DNA of 64,000 bases from Apteryx mantelli (GCF_036417845.1 NC_089980.1:111191169-111255168), one strand, 5' to 3'; positions 12,230-23,924 are shown, counted from the stretch's first letter. Translations and numbers: made by a program. Notes: generated by a model not told the origin, from the sequence alone.

Positions 12230-14670
12230 CTCGATAACCTCTCTGAAATGCCTGTACACCAATGCACGCAGCATGGGGAATAAACAGGAAGAACTAGAGA
12301 TGTGTGTGCAGTCAAAGGGCCATGATCTCATTGCCATTACAGAGACATGGTGGGATAGCTCGCATGACTGGAGTGCTGTCATGGATGGCTACATGCTTTT
12401 TAGGAAAGACAGGTCAGGAAAGCGAGGTGGTGGAGTTGCTCTTTATGTGAGAGAGCAACTGGAATGTATTGAGCTGTGCCTAGGGGTGGATGAAGAGCGA
12501 GTCAAGAGCTTATGGGTAAGGATTAAAGGGCAGGCTAGCACGGGTGACACTGTTGTGGGTGTTTACTACAGGCCACCTGATCAGGAAGAGGAAGTCGATG
12601 AGGCCTTCTACAGACAGCTGGAAGTAGCCTCACGATCCCAGGCCCTGGTTCTCATGGGGGACTTCAACCACCCCGATATCTGCTGGAAAGACAACACAGC
12701 TAGGCACAAACAGTCCTGGAGGTTCCTGCAGAGCATTGGTGACAACTTCTTGACACAGGTGGTGGAGGAGCCAACAAGGAGAGGTGTGCTGCTGGACCTC
12801 GTACTAACAAACAAAGGAGGACTGGTGGAAGGTGTGAAGGTCAGGGGCTGCCTTGGCTGCAGTGACCATGAGATGGTGGAGTTCAGGATCCTGTGAGGAG
12901 GCAGCAGGGCACTAAGTAGGATCGCAACCCTGGACTTCAGGAGAGCAAACTTTGGCCTCTTCAGGGACCTACTTGGAGGAATCCCATGGGTTAGGGCCCT
13001 AGAAGGAAGGGGCGTTCAAGAGAGCTGGTTAATATTCAAACATCACCTCCTCCAGGCTCAAGAGCGGTGCATCCCTATGAGTAGGAAGTCAAGCAAAGGA
13101 GGTAGGAGACCTGCATGGATGAGCAAGGAGCTCCTGGCAAAACTCAACCAGAAGAAGGAAGTATACAGAAAGTGGAAAGGGGGACAGGCCACTTGGGAGG
13201 AATACAGGAACGTTGTTAGAGTGTGCAGGGATGTGACGAGGAAGACTAAGGCCCGTTTGGAATTAAATCTGGCTAGAGATGTCAAGGACAGCAAGAAGGG
13301 CTTCTCCAAATACATCAGTAGCAAGAGGAAGACTAGGGGAAATGTGGGCCCTTTGCTGAATGGGGTGGGTGCCCTGCTGATGAAGGATGCAGAGAAGGCA
13401 GAGTTACTGAATGCCTTCTTTGCTTCAGTGTTTACTGCTCAGGCCAGCCCTCAGGAACCCCAGATCCTGGAGGCAAGAGAGGAAGTCTGGAGAAAGGAAG
13501 ACTTTCCCTTGGTCAAGGAGGATTGGGTTAGAGATCATTTAAGTAAACCTGACACCCACAAATCCATGGGCCATGATGGGATGCACCCACGAGTGCTGAG
13601 GGAGCTAGCAGATGTCATTGCTAGGCCACTCTCCATCATCTTTGAAAGGTCATGGAGAACAGGAGAGGTGCCTGAGGACTGGAAGAAAGCCAATGTCACC
13701 CCAGTCTTCAAAAAGGGCAAGAAGGAGGACCCAGGGAACTACAGGCCAGTCAGCCTCACCTGCATCCCTGGAAAGGTGATGGAGCAGCTCATCCTGGAGG
13801 CCATCTCCAAGCATGTGGAGGACAAGAAGGTGATCAGGAGTAGTCAGCATGGCTTCACCAAGGGGAAATCATGCCTAACCAATCTGATTGATAACCTTCT
13901 ATGATGGAATGACTGGCTGGGTAGATGAGGGGAGAGCAGTGGCTGTTGTCTACCTTGACTTCAGCAAGGCTTTTGACACTGTCTCCCATAACATCCTCAT
14001 AGACAAGCTCAGGAAGTGTGGTTTAGATGAGTGGACAGTGAGGTGGATTGAGAACTGGCTGAATGGCAGAGCTCAGAGAGTTGTGATCAGCGGCGCAGTC
14101 TAGTTGGAGGCCTGTAGCTAGCGGTGTCCCCCCGGGGTCAGTCCTGGGTCCAGTCTTGTTCAACTTCTTCATCAGTGACCTGGATGAAGGGACAGAGTGC
14201 ACCCTCAGTAAGTTTGCTGACGATACAAAACTGGGAGGAGTGGCTGATACCCCAGAGGGCTGTGCTGCCATTCAGAGAGACCTGGACAGGCTGGAGAGGT
14301 GAGCGGAGAGGAACCTCATGAAGTTCAACAACTGCGTCCAGTTCTGGGCTCCCCAGTACAAGAGGGATGTGGCACTACTGGAGCAAGTCCAGCGAAGGGC
14401 TACAAAGATGATTAGGGGACTGGAGCATCTCTCTTATGAGGAAAGGCTGGGAGAGCTGGGCCTGTTCAGCCTGGAGAAGAGAAGGCTGAGAGGGCATCTT
14501 ATCAATGTATACAAATATCTAAAGGGAGAGTGTCAAGAGTTTGGAGCCAGACTCTTTTCAGTGGTGCCCAGCGACAGGACACGAGGCAGCGGGCACAAAC
14601 TGAAACACAGGCAGTTCCATCTGAACATGAGGAAAAACTTCTTCACTGTGAGGGTGACAGAGCACTAGCA
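12230..14670 (+). pseudogene. CR1-A ORF2 remnant, endonuclease plus reverse transcriptase
   Basis: ORF2 provides the APE-type endonuclease that nicks the target and the reverse transcriptase that copies the RNA there. The endonuclease runs from about 12236 ([37 protein letters not shown]) to about 12890. The reverse transcriptase runs from about 13560, with [44 protein letters not shown] and the catalytic FADDTKLGG near 14213. Breaks compared with CR1-B and CR1-C: a CAA-to-TGA change at 12894-12896, a 4-base insertion near 13888, a 2-base deletion near 14097, a stop (TGA) near 14300, and the 261-base deletion near 14327. It is not functional. Confidence 0.85.
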
Positions 14671-14819
14671 CAGGTTGCCCAGAGAGGTGGTGGAGTCTCC
14701 TTCTCTGGAGATATTCAAAACACGCCTGGACGCAATCCTGTGCAATGTGCTCTAGGTGACCCTGCTTGAGCAGAGGGGTTGGACTAGATGATCTCCAGAG
14801 GTCCCTTCCAACCTCAGCC

Positions 14820-14838
14820 ATTCTGTGATTCTGTGATT
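14820..14838 (+). repeat. CR1 3' octamer tail
   Basis: Two copies of ATTCTGTG followed by ATT end CR1-A. CR1 elements end in short tandem octamers of this kind rather than poly(A). This fixes the 3' end and the strand of the element. Confidence 0.9.
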
Positions 14839-14840
14839 TG

Positions 14841-16087
14841 ATCTTTAAAAGTTTCCCTTCTTGTGTGAATGTATAATAGTTAAAGCTACTGCTGCCTTCA
14901 AAGTACAATACCTTTGGTGATGCAAAAATTATGTTTATGAGAAGCTTCCTGACTGGCTCAAGTTCACCCTGGCTCTCATCCAGGGACCTCTCTCCATTTC
15001 TCAAGAGGCCTGTCCTGTAAGTCCAGCTTGGCTCCCTTGAAGTATGTAGGGACTTTCATGACAGTTGCACTGTGCTGCTCTTACTACTTTCTTTGCAGAC
15101 TCTTGACTCTGTGTTTCCATGACATTCCTGATTCTGCTGCTTTGGCACCTATTACTCTTCAAACTGCTTAGTCTTTCTCTATCCCTTCTTCTTCTCCCCA
15201 GTAACTCTGGAAACCTTTGGCAAATTTTAACCAAATAATATAGATAAACATCTCCAAGATGGTTAACATTTGACCTGTTGTCTGATAACTGGCAACTAAG
15301 CAGAGCAAGAGACTTAGATAAATGAGTGAGCTAGCCAGAGGCAAGCCAGCAGAAATCATCTGTCAAATTTGATAGGCACTACTTGACTAATCAGCATCCA
15401 GGCTATACACAGCACATGTACTTTTTTGGGGAGGAGAAGAAAGGAAGGCGACCTAGGAAACACAAATGGGGATGAGGGTGAGGTTATTGTGTGTGAAATG
15501 GAGCACTGGGCAGAGGGTTGTTGGCATCCCAGGGGAAAGAAATGACAATGATCCATAAGAAGCCAAGTGGTATGTGTTCTGCTGAGTTGTATGTGTTCTG
15601 CTATTCACAGCAGCAGTAATTTAATTCTAATACCACCCAGAGTTTAGGAATTACTCCAAGTCCTACATGCTTCAAAGAGATCTTTTTTCAATGACCAATT
15701 CCAGCTGCCTATGTAGATCACTCTCCATTCCCAGCTGAAATAGTTATTCAAAAATCCAGTTTCTCTACTCCACAGCAGGCATTGCTTGCTTTATATCTAC
15801 ACAGAGCCAGAATTAATCATTTTGCAACATCTGTGTGGTGCACTGGGGCTGGAGAAGAATGGATAATATGCTTCATTATCTTTTCCCTTCGACCTTCTGT
15901 GTTTAGTTTATTAACATTGTCAAGTGGGTCTAAAATTCTAGAAATAGTGTTAATAATTAACGCTTGAAACAAAGACAACACACACTACCTTGTCAAATTT
16001 GCTCAACTTTCGGTCTACACATTTACAGTTATAATTGCAATGACTAAGCCAAAAACGGAAAGGGGAAAGTGGGCTACTGTGTCATAC
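14841..16087. other. spacer between the inverted CR1 copies
   Basis: Unique-looking DNA. A minus-strand segment of about 108 bases ending near 15098 has a decent acceptor (GGTTTCCAG) and stays open with an Arg-rich start (RRRRDRERL). It could be another exon of the minus-strand candidate gene, but the donor choice is unclear and I do not list it separately. Nothing else is recognised. Confidence 0.3.
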
Positions 16088-16282
16088 CTTAATGAGCTGA
16101 AAATGTTTTAGATGCCATATCACTGGCAAAACTTGAGCTTGAATATCTGTGTGCATTGCCTCAAAACGTTCTTCCAATCCCAGCTGACTGTCAAAGGTTT
16201 TTCCTGTATTTAATGAGATCCCAAGTGCTTGATCTATTTTTTCATGATTTTCAAACCTGACATTTTTCTGGCTCATGTTGTA
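16088..16282 (-). CDS. candidate exon of unidentified minus-strand gene
   Basis: 195 bases, exactly 65 codons, open on the minus strand and ending at a good donor (CATTAAG|GTATGAC). It encodes a hydrophilic segment with blocks such as FENHEKIDQALGI, GLEERFEAMHTDIQ and LPVIWHLKHFQLIK. The acceptor (CAACAGCAG) has a weak pyrimidine tract, perhaps because CR1-B lies only about 85 bases upstream. Phase is 0 at both ends, matching the candidate exons at 19841-19885 and 20480-20673. The family is not recognised. It sits in the loop between two inverted CR1 copies. Confidence 0.45.
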
Positions 16283-16366
16283 CTGCTGTTGTCATCCTAG
16301 CCTCAATGTATATAATCCAAAATTGTCTTAGCTTTTCTGTACTATTTCTCTTGTTTTAAATGTTTG

Positions 16367-17669
16367 TTTCCTCATATTCAGATGGAATTGTCTGTGTTTC
16401 AGTTTGTGCCCGTTGCCTCATGTCCTGTCGCTGGGCACCACTGAAAAGAGTCTGGCCCCATCCTCTCGACACCCTCCCTTCAGATACTTGTACACATTGA
16501 TAAGATCTCCTCTCCGTCTTCTCTTCTCCAAGCTAAACAGGCCCAGCTCTCTCAGCCTTTCCTCATAAGAGAGATGCTCCAGTCCCCTAACCATCTTTGT
16601 AGCCCTTCGCTGGACTTGCTCCAGTAGTGCCACATCCCTCTTGTGCTGGGGAGCCCAGAACTGGACGCAGTACTCCAGATGTGGCCTCACCAGGGCTGAG
16701 TAGAGGGGGAGGATCACCTCCCTCCACCTGCTGGCAACATTCTTCCTAATGCAACCCAGGATACCATTGGCCTTCTTGGCCACAAGGGCACATTGCTGCC
16801 TCATACTTAACTTGGTGTTCACCAGCACTCCCAGGTCCTTCTTGGCAGAGCTGCTTTCCAGCAGGTCAACCCCCAACCTGTACTGGTGCATGGGGTTGTT
16901 CCTCCCCAGGTGCAGGACCCTGCATTTGCCTTTGTAGAACTTCATGAGGTTCCTCTCCGCCCACCTCTCCAGCCTGTCCAGGTCTCTCTGAATGGCAGCA
17001 CAGCCCTCTGGGGTATCAGCCACTCCTCCCAGTTTTGTATCGTCAGCAAACTTGCTGAGGGTGCACTCTGTCCCTTCATCCAGGTCACTGATGAAGAAGT
17101 TGAACAAGACTGGACCCAGGACTGACCCCGGGGGGACACCGCTAGCTACAGGCCTCCAACTAGACTCTGCACCACTGATCACAACTCTCTGAGCTCTGCC
17201 ATTCAGCCAGTTCCCAATCCACCTCGCTGTCCACTCATCTAGCCCACACTTCCTGAGCTTGTCTATGAGGATGTTATGGGAGACAGTGTCAAAAGCCTTG
17301 CTGAAGTCAAGGTAGACAACAGCCACTGCTCTCCCCTCATCTACCCAGCCAGTCATTCCATCATAGAAGGCTATCAGATTGGTTAGGCATGATTTCCCCT
17401 TGGTGAAGCCATGCTGACTACTCCTGATCACCTTCTTGTCCTCCACATGCTTGGAGATGGCCTCCAGGATGAGCTGCTCCATCACCTTTCCAGGGATGGA
17501 GGTGAGGCTGACTGGCCTGTAGTTCCCTGGGTCCTCCTTCTTGCCCTTTTTGAAGACTGGGGTGACATTGGCTTTCTTCCAGTCCTCAGGCACCTCTCCT
17601 GTTCTCCATGACCTTCCAAAGATGATGGAGAGTGGCTTAGCAATGACATCTGCCAGCTCCCTCAGCACT
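16367..17669 (-). mobile_element. CR1-B: CR1 LINE fragment lacking both ends
   Basis: A 1.3-kb piece of CR1 ORF2 on the minus strand covering most of the reverse transcriptase. It belongs to a slightly different subfamily from CR1-A and CR1-C: its 3' part (GGAGATCTTATCAATGTG type) resembles the fragment at 59766-60177. About 203 bases of the usual 3' end, including the octamer tail, are absent, and the 5' end stops in the reverse transcriptase at the LRELADVIA block. Loss of the 3' end is unusual for a LINE and points to a later deletion or rearrangement. Confidence 0.9.
16418..17668 (-). CDS. CR1-B reverse transcriptase fragment, one open frame
   Basis: An unbroken frame of 416 codons covering the CR1 reverse transcriptase from [16 protein letters not shown] through [44 protein letters not shown] and the catalytic FADDTKLGG, then the thumb/C-terminal region ([29 protein letters not shown]). 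It shows the state before the two indels shared by CR1-A and CR1-C: at 17369-17380 it lacks the 4-base insertion, and at about 17162-17172 it keeps the 2 bases they lost. It has no endonuclease and no 3' end, so it cannot move by itself. Confidence 0.85.
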   Translation of the reverse strand: MLRELADVIAKPLSIIFGRSWRTGEVPEDWKKANVTPVFKKGKKEDPGNYRPVSLTSIPGKVMEQLILEAISKHVEDKKVIRSSQHGFTKGKSCLTNLIAFYDGMTGWVDEGRAVAVVYLDFSKAFDTVSHNILIDKLRKCGLDEWTARWIGNWLNGRAQRVVISGAESSWRPVASGVPPGSVLGPVLFNFFISDLDEGTECTLSKFADDTKLGGVADTPEGCAAIQRDLDRLERWAERNLMKFYKGKCRVLHLGRNNPMHQYRLGVDLLESSSAKKDLGVLVNTKLSMRQQCALVAKKANGILGCIRKNVASRWREVILPLYSALVRPHLEYCVQFWAPQHKRDVALLEQVQRRATKMVRGLEHLSYEERLRELGLFSLEKRRRRGDLINVYKYLKGGCREDGARLFSVVPSDRT

Positions 17670-19840
17670 CCTTCTTCTCAGTGACAAAACCATGTCCTCC
17701 TGACATTTTTCTTTATAAAAGTTCAAGCTACATGATGTTTCAAGAGAGAAATCTGTTCTGTATATTGTTCAAATTTAAGAGAGACAAGCTCTTAAGGACA
17801 AGTCAATATAATGAACAGGCAAGATAAAAATTAACTCCTACCAGTTCCGAGATGACTGATAATCAGTCATTAGGCAAAGAACCTTGGAATTCAAAGATAT
17901 CCAAAGCTTCTAAAGCAAAAACCATAAATCTAAGGGAATAGGGTCACTATGCACTAACCCTGTAAGTGGGACATTGGACTAAAGTGCCAATATTCTTTCA
18001 TAGCAACCATCACCAAGGACAGCAGTTATATAAAAATGTAATGTAAAAATGTGAACAGATACATAGCCTTCTAAAAATGAAGTAAAACTGGGTTGTTTTC
18101 CATCTGTAACACTGACAAATGAAATGTTGAACTACTTGGTGAAAACCATCAGTAACCATTGAAAAACCTTTTACAGTCACTTCCTACAACTGCCAAAAAT
18201 ATTCTGCACCAAATTTACCATCCTGTATATTAATGCTAATACTTTGCCTGCTGAATTATCAGCAAGTAAAGCAACCATTTTATTTTTTTCACTGATTTCA
18301 GAGCAATATAAAACATAGATCGTTTGTAGGTATACATATATACATATATATACACCTATACATATACACATAAACACCTATACAAAACACAGGAGTTGCA
18401 AACAAAGGAGCAGCCCAAGCCTCTGCTTAATGCAATTAGTGTCTGACAATGGTACCAGATGATGCAAAAGAAACTTCCACAGACTCCATAAGGTGAGCAG
18501 TCATGGAAGACCTGATCCATAAGGCCAGTTTCTTCCCAACTTTGCTGTTTAGGTGGTGTCCGCCCTGAAGAATGGCAGCTTATGCAAATTTGCTCTCTTC
18601 TATCTTCTTAATGATGTATAACAATGTGCACAATGTTCACTCTCTCTCTAAAGCTTTGCTGTAGGCTTCCCCCATCACCAGGGTTTTAGCAGTCCCCGTA
18701 GCAGGGATCCAAGGCCCAGCTCTGATACCACAGCTGCGTATCCTTTACTCAAACTGCTGAGAAAGAGCTGTGAGTCTATACAGAGATAAGAAAAATAAAC
18801 ATTGCAGACAGTGGTAGGATTGTTCAGACAGGATTGTTGCACAGGTGTAGGGTTCAAGAGAGAAAACACCTACATGGAAAGGGATAAATGGTGCAACCAT
18901 AAGTCAAAAAAGAGAGGGAAGCTAGTCAGCTCAGTCAGGGACTAGTCAAGAATTCCTGGGTCAAGCCATCAGTGTCATGAGTGTGGATGGCCTTTGCCTC
19001 TTGACTGAGGCCTGTCTGGCCAGTAAAGACTCTCTGCATGCTGTATCTGGAGTGGTGAATGTATTAATCCTTAGCCTAAGAGCTCATTAAATCTAAGCTA
19101 TCTTTGGTGTGTGTTAGTCAATAAATATTATCTTAGTACTTTGTAAGTTGTGCATATCCTGCTTGTAGAATTTCATAATGCATGGCTACAGATGCCCAAA
19201 CAAACCAACTTAAGATAGGGATCATAATAATTGATATGTACTTATTTCTGAAATCTACTGTACTCCTAACCTCAGTAATTTCTGAACAATCAATTCCATG
19301 GATTTTATGTTGTATAAAACACTGATGATTGTGTAAACTGAGAGAAACTGCACATTTTTGAGTCTGTGCTGTAGTTCCCTGATTGAAGCAAATCTTTTTC
19401 AACATCATGTTTTATAATATTATTTTTTAATCTCTGCAAAAGCAGCAAATCCATGCCACTAGATTTGCTCATACTGCAGTGATTCAGCTTTTGGCATTTT
19501 TAGGAGATTCACCACAGGTTATTAGTTGCAAAATATATGTACAGTTTACTGACCAGATAGCCCACAGCTGGGCCTATTTTGGTTTTACAAGCATTTTTGT
19601 TTGGTTACACTGGACAAAGCAGTCAGATGATGCATAATATTCCAGGAGGTCTTTTGCAATAGTAAAAATGTGAATTTCTGAAGCAGAATACTGTTGCTAA
19701 GTACTTTCACTCACTTAACTTTAGCCATCAAAAGGTTAAGTGTCTAATTTAAGCTAATTGATTTGGCTGCCTCATTGGTTACTGGAAAGAGATAGGCGTT
19801 TCAGAGTGCAAAAGATCTCCTATGTATTTTTGATACTTAC
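17670..19840. other. unassigned stretch, probable intron
   Basis: AT-rich DNA with an AT/ACATAT-rich low-complexity patch at about 18328-18380. No gene, RNA gene or recent transposon is recognised. Confidence 0.4.
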
Positions 19841-19885
19841 TTTACCACAAGAGGAATCACCCTCCAGGAGTACTCCTTCCTTCTG
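19841..19885 (-). CDS. candidate 45-base exon of unidentified minus-strand gene
   Basis: A short minus-strand segment between acceptor CCTACGTACTCAG and a strong donor (GGTAAA|GTAAGTATC). It is exactly 15 codons (QKEGVLLEGDSSCGK), open in phase 0, and so continues in frame from the candidate exon at 20480-20673 and into that at 16088-16282. A 45-base match alone would mean little; the agreement in phase with both neighbours is the evidence. Confidence 0.35.
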
Positions 19886-20479
19886 CTGAGTACGTAGGTA
19901 GTCAAAATGATAAGCTTAAACTGTATGCCCCCTCTTCATTTTATACAGTGTATGTATGAAATTCTGGGCCAGTGTACTGTAAAGACACAGCTTGAAATCA
20001 CAGTTAGCTGATACATATTATTTTAGAGTTACAGGACATAAGCTTAAGATTTCTACTCAAAACCAAACAAAACTCTAGATCTCTGTCTTTTGCATTGTTA
20101 TGATGAAAGCTGGATGAAGCTTTACTGAATTTGATGAGCACAGTAAGTCTTTTTGTGCTAGTATACAGATCAAGGTAGTTCAGAAGGTATTTCTGCTTTT
20201 TGTGGGGGGGAAATTTCTATAGGAGCCATTTCCAAAAACCCAGACCACAAGTCCACAAGTGGGGCCAGGCAGAAGCTGAGCTTTATAGAGAAAGAAGTAT
20301 CACGTGGAACTGAACAGCTAAGGTGGCTGTGTGCAGAGACGTCACACACCAGGCAGCCAAAAAGTCAAGCAGACAGAATAAATCATGAGAACACGGCTGC
20401 GGGAGAAGACAAGGACAGACCTCTAGCCGAAGGCTGGGACTTCAGGCAAACAAACAGTTTCCTGTTGTTCTGTTCTTAC

Positions 20480-20673
20480 TGTCTTCAGGAAAATGGGATG
20501 TGCTCTTTGTAAATAAACAGAATTTAATCTTGCTGCCTCATCAATTTCTCTCTGAAGTAAAGACTTTGGAAGACAACCTACATAAAATGAATAAATAAAT
20601 TTTTCAAAATAGGGGTTGTTGACCAGAAGAGTGCTCAGGAGAGGGCTGTCTTGAGGAACAATTTTAATGGGAT
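20480..20673 (-). CDS. candidate exon of unidentified minus-strand gene
   Basis: 194 bases on the minus strand, from a very strong acceptor (CACCAACTTTCTTTAG) to a donor AAGACA|GTAAGAAC. It encodes 64 residues, including LLVNNPYFEKFIYSFYVG and QREIDEAARLNSVYLQRAH. The frame stays open for another 27 codons upstream of that acceptor, so an earlier acceptor is possible. The end phase is 0, matching the next candidate exon. I do not recognise the family. Confidence 0.45.
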
Positions 20674-23165
20674 CTAAAGAAAGTTGGTGAAAAAATTGTG
20701 AAGAAGGGCAATCCTTTATCTCTTCCTCATTTATCCAAAATAAAAAATGCAGCACTTAGCCCTAAATCATAATAAAAAGTAACATATAGCCTTATGTGAA
20801 CCCATTACAGTTTTCTTCTAATCCCATAGCTCCCTCAATTAGCTATCACCTTACCATTTTCCCATCTCCTTCAGTCACTCATATGTTCTATTCCACCTTT
20901 CTTCAACACGTCAACTGAAAAACTCCCTCAGCCCTTTCAGATGCTCCAGCACAGCCTTCACTAGCTTAGATCATCTCCATTTGACAACAAATAGGGAATG
21001 CAAAGAAGATAAACTTTCCTCTTTTTGTCATTATTTTATTTCTAAATCTTCTGCTACCAGATGCCACCAAGGCCAAAAAACTCCTTCACAGATCTGTCTC
21101 CTATGTGGGAAGCACTCAGTTTGATTAGCTATGAAGAAATAAGAATTCCATTTTTTGCATTTCTTTCATTTCATGTGGTCACCTCAAGGAACGGAAGTTT
21201 TGTAGAAACAACCATGCAGTTTTGCTCCTGCCTTTCATGGAGCAAGCCCAAAATCACTCCCACAGACATACAATATCCATATCTGTGCCTCCTTTCTTTG
21301 CTGTGTGTACTACATGCTTCCAGTTCTTTTTCTTCTTTTTCTTTCTTTTTTTTTTTTTTAATGATAGTCAGATAATCTTAAGCAGCTCCAGAATCTCTGA
21401 CTTCTGGTATCGGTAGAGCTTCCTAAACAGGCTCCTCTAGCCGCCTTTTAGCCCTGCTGTAGCTCTCACTAGCAAAGGGTATACCCCAATAATCCCTTTC
21501 TATGCGTAGCATTTAGCATCTTCAAAATTTCTCTTTTGTGTCTGCATAGAAAGAAGCATTATCAAATTTTTAGCATATTAACACCATTACTCAAATTCAA
21601 AGTTTAAACAACAGATGGAGTGAAAGAGAAATCAGTTAAATTTAAAATCTTGACAGGCTGACATATGATCACAGTGTTTACAGTGATCCAAAACATCTAA
21701 TACGTCTAAAGAAAAAGGGAAAGGACCAGCTCACCAAACTAGGATGTCCATGTAAATGACAGTGTGAAATGTTTTCAAGGCCAAATCATGTACTGCAGTT
21801 GTTTAATAGTTGGATCAGACTTCTGTCCCCACACAGAGGATAATCATGATAAGCAATGCATATATGACATTTCCTCATTCACTTTTCCCACATAAAAACT
21901 GGCCACATGAGTGTTCAGTCTTTGTAAGAGGCAGAACAAATTATCTCAACCCAGAAATTCCAGTGATTTAACATCAAATAAGAATCATTTCAAGCCATTT
22001 TAATGAATGAGTCATTTTTATCAACTGTTACTGTATTAAACTGGCAGCTTATAACTTTGTTACTGTCCTTCTACCCATATGCTATCATATGTTACTTTTT
22101 TCTGTAATATGTTTATTTCACCTCTTAATAATTTTCAACACATTTATAAATAACAATAATATACTTTCTGTTTTAGGAGTAATCAAAATCAGTTTAAGAA
22201 CAAGTTAAACTGGTAAGTTTATCTAAACTGGGACAATATGATATCAGATGCAAAATAAAATTTTTATTTTAACATTTTGATAAATTGAAATAATTGAATA
22301 CCTGTACTATAAATACAGTTTTGCCAAGCTTTATCATCTAACCTCACAGAAGTATGACATTTGCCCAGAGCACCAAAAGCCCTAACACTGCTGTTAAAAC
22401 AGATGACATTCAGATAGAAAAGTTACACTTTAGTATATGCTAACATTTTGGGGAACACTAAAAAATAGGGAGCCATAAGAAAAAATCTAGCCAGTGGATT
22501 GGCTACATGAAATAATCCTAGTAGATTTTGTTCTTTTTTTCTGATTAATTTTAGGAATAATCTTCAGAAAATTCTAATCTCTTTACCTAAAGACAAACTT
22601 CCCTATAAATATTCAGACCCTAAAATAACCAATTGTTAACTGACAGTGGAAGACAGTAGATCCAAAGTACTACAGTTTATAACTCTGGAAGAAAACAGTC
22701 ATAAAGATTAGTAAGAAATTAAAATATACGCTTCTATTTCCTTAGGATCTATTCATTGTATCGAGAGTGCTGAATTATATTGTATTATTAAGGTAAAGCA
22801 ATTTTCCTTTAACTGTCTGAAAGTTAGATATGTAGTCTAAGCTAGTCTTTTAGGCTTCCTTAAGACTATTCTTGGGAAAAGGGAAATCATTTCCTTTGAT
22901 TTAATCCAACATATCTTAGACACTTCTATCAGGATGGGATGAATTGTCCTCTTGAAGAGCCTACCTCTCTCCACTGACCATAGACACCAAGCTTAGACTT
23001 AGATGTGTAACTTTAAGATTGCTGAAGATAAGAAAGGTGAATCCTATCCTTGGTTACTTTTAAGAAGTAATTTCAGCTAATGTATCCATTTAACTGACCA
23101 ATATCTAAGCAAACAACAATCAAGTGTAACCTTCTGTATACACTGAAGTAACATTTTTGATCTAT
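20674..23165. other. unassigned stretch with a pyrimidine run
   Basis: No gene seen. A T/C-rich run (TTCTTTTTC then T13) lies at about 21322-21360. The part 22900-23050 may be an old repeat, since a similar text appears near 37560-37670 in another orientation, but I cannot name it. Confidence 0.35.
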
Positions 23166-23545
23166 TTTTGATAGGGTCTCAGCTGGAGTATGGTTTTGCA
23201 GCTGGTCATATTTCAAGAGGACATGTAAGGACTGGATAGTCCAGCAACAAGAATAATCAGTAACCTAAAATCACAAAGATATAATAAAGTGGGTTGTTCA
23301 GCTTAATAAAGAGAAGACCGGTATGGAAGAGTGGGAAACCTGAAAATTTTCAAAAACCATCACAGAGGAAAAGTAATAATCTTAAATCACAGCAAGGAAG
23401 ATATCTGGGCAGACATTAGGAAAAACCTTCTTATAATTAGGAAGTGCCTGGGGGGACTTGCAAAGTTTTCATGACTGGAGCTCTTTAAAAACAAGTAAGA
23501 CAAATGTCTGTCAAGAATGACTTAGGCATAGGTGGTCTGCCTTAG
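23166..23545 (+). mobile_element. ancient CR1/L3-like LINE 3' relic
   Basis: The sense strand carries decayed forms of conserved CR1/L3 3'-end phrases: GATAGTCCAG..CAACAAGAATAAT, GGTTGTTCAGCTTAAT, GCAGACATTAGGAAAAACC and ACAAATGTCTGTCAAGAATG. It is far more diverged than the young CR1 copies in this window. No open frame is left. Boundaries are approximate. Confidence 0.6.
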
Positions 23546-23770
23546 GAAAAGGGGAATCAAATAGATACATCCTTCCTCTATAATCAACAGGGGGAAGTAA
23601 GTAGCCCCACAGAACAATTTTGAATGTTCTTGGAATAGGTCTTTCTTTATATGCATCTGTTTCTCTGATAACTGCAGAGATTTCCCAGGTCCGGTGTCCA
23701 TGTTTACGGGCTGGAGGGGACAGGATGGGCCCCAGGGCCAAGGCGCGGGCGTAGCAGGCAGCTCAGCGCC

Positions 23771-23924
23771 TCAGTGGCACTGGGTTTCTGCTCGGCTTCC
23801 ACTCGCTTCTGCAGGGCTTAATGATTTCATCAGCCCACTGAATAAAGGTTGCTTTTTCCCCTTATAGGATTTAGGCTTCTCCATAGCATAGCCTGTTGGA
23901 CTGTCAAAATGATGGTCTTCATTT
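23771..23924 (-). CDS. candidate exon, 3' boundary uncertain
   Basis: On the minus strand an acceptor (GGTGCATACTCTTGAG) opens a segment reading NEDHHFDSPTGYAMEKP, in phase with the candidate exon at 24075-24125, whose split codon AA|A it completes. The frame runs to a TGA at 23771-23773, but a second frame looks more coding-like in the GC-rich lower part (FIQWADEII, then LQKRVEAEQKPS in a third frame). Either the exon ends earlier at an unseen donor or the segment is decaying. The GC-rich block 23690-23830 is unlike its surroundings. Confidence 0.3.

Larger units (their letters stand above)
11519..14840 (+). mobile_element. CR1-A: long CR1 LINE, 5' truncated in ORF1
   Basis: Non-LTR retrotransposon of the CR1 family. 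In order it has the C-terminal part of the ORF1 esterase, the ORF2 endonuclease, the reverse transcriptase, a short 3' UTR and the octamer tail (ATTCTGTG repeats, 14820-14838). The 5' boundary is set at about 11519, where similarity to ORF1 starts; full-length CR1 is longer, so this copy is 5' truncated as is usual for the family. It is young in appearance: long stretches match CR1-C in this window almost base for base. An internal deletion of about 261 bases lies near 14327. The flanks show no clear target-site duplication. Confidence 0.93.

Noticed and set aside
12188-14271. Antisense frames inside CR1-A, and the mirror frames in CR1-B and CR1-C
   Set aside because: Shadows of ORF2; the same frames recur in every copy.
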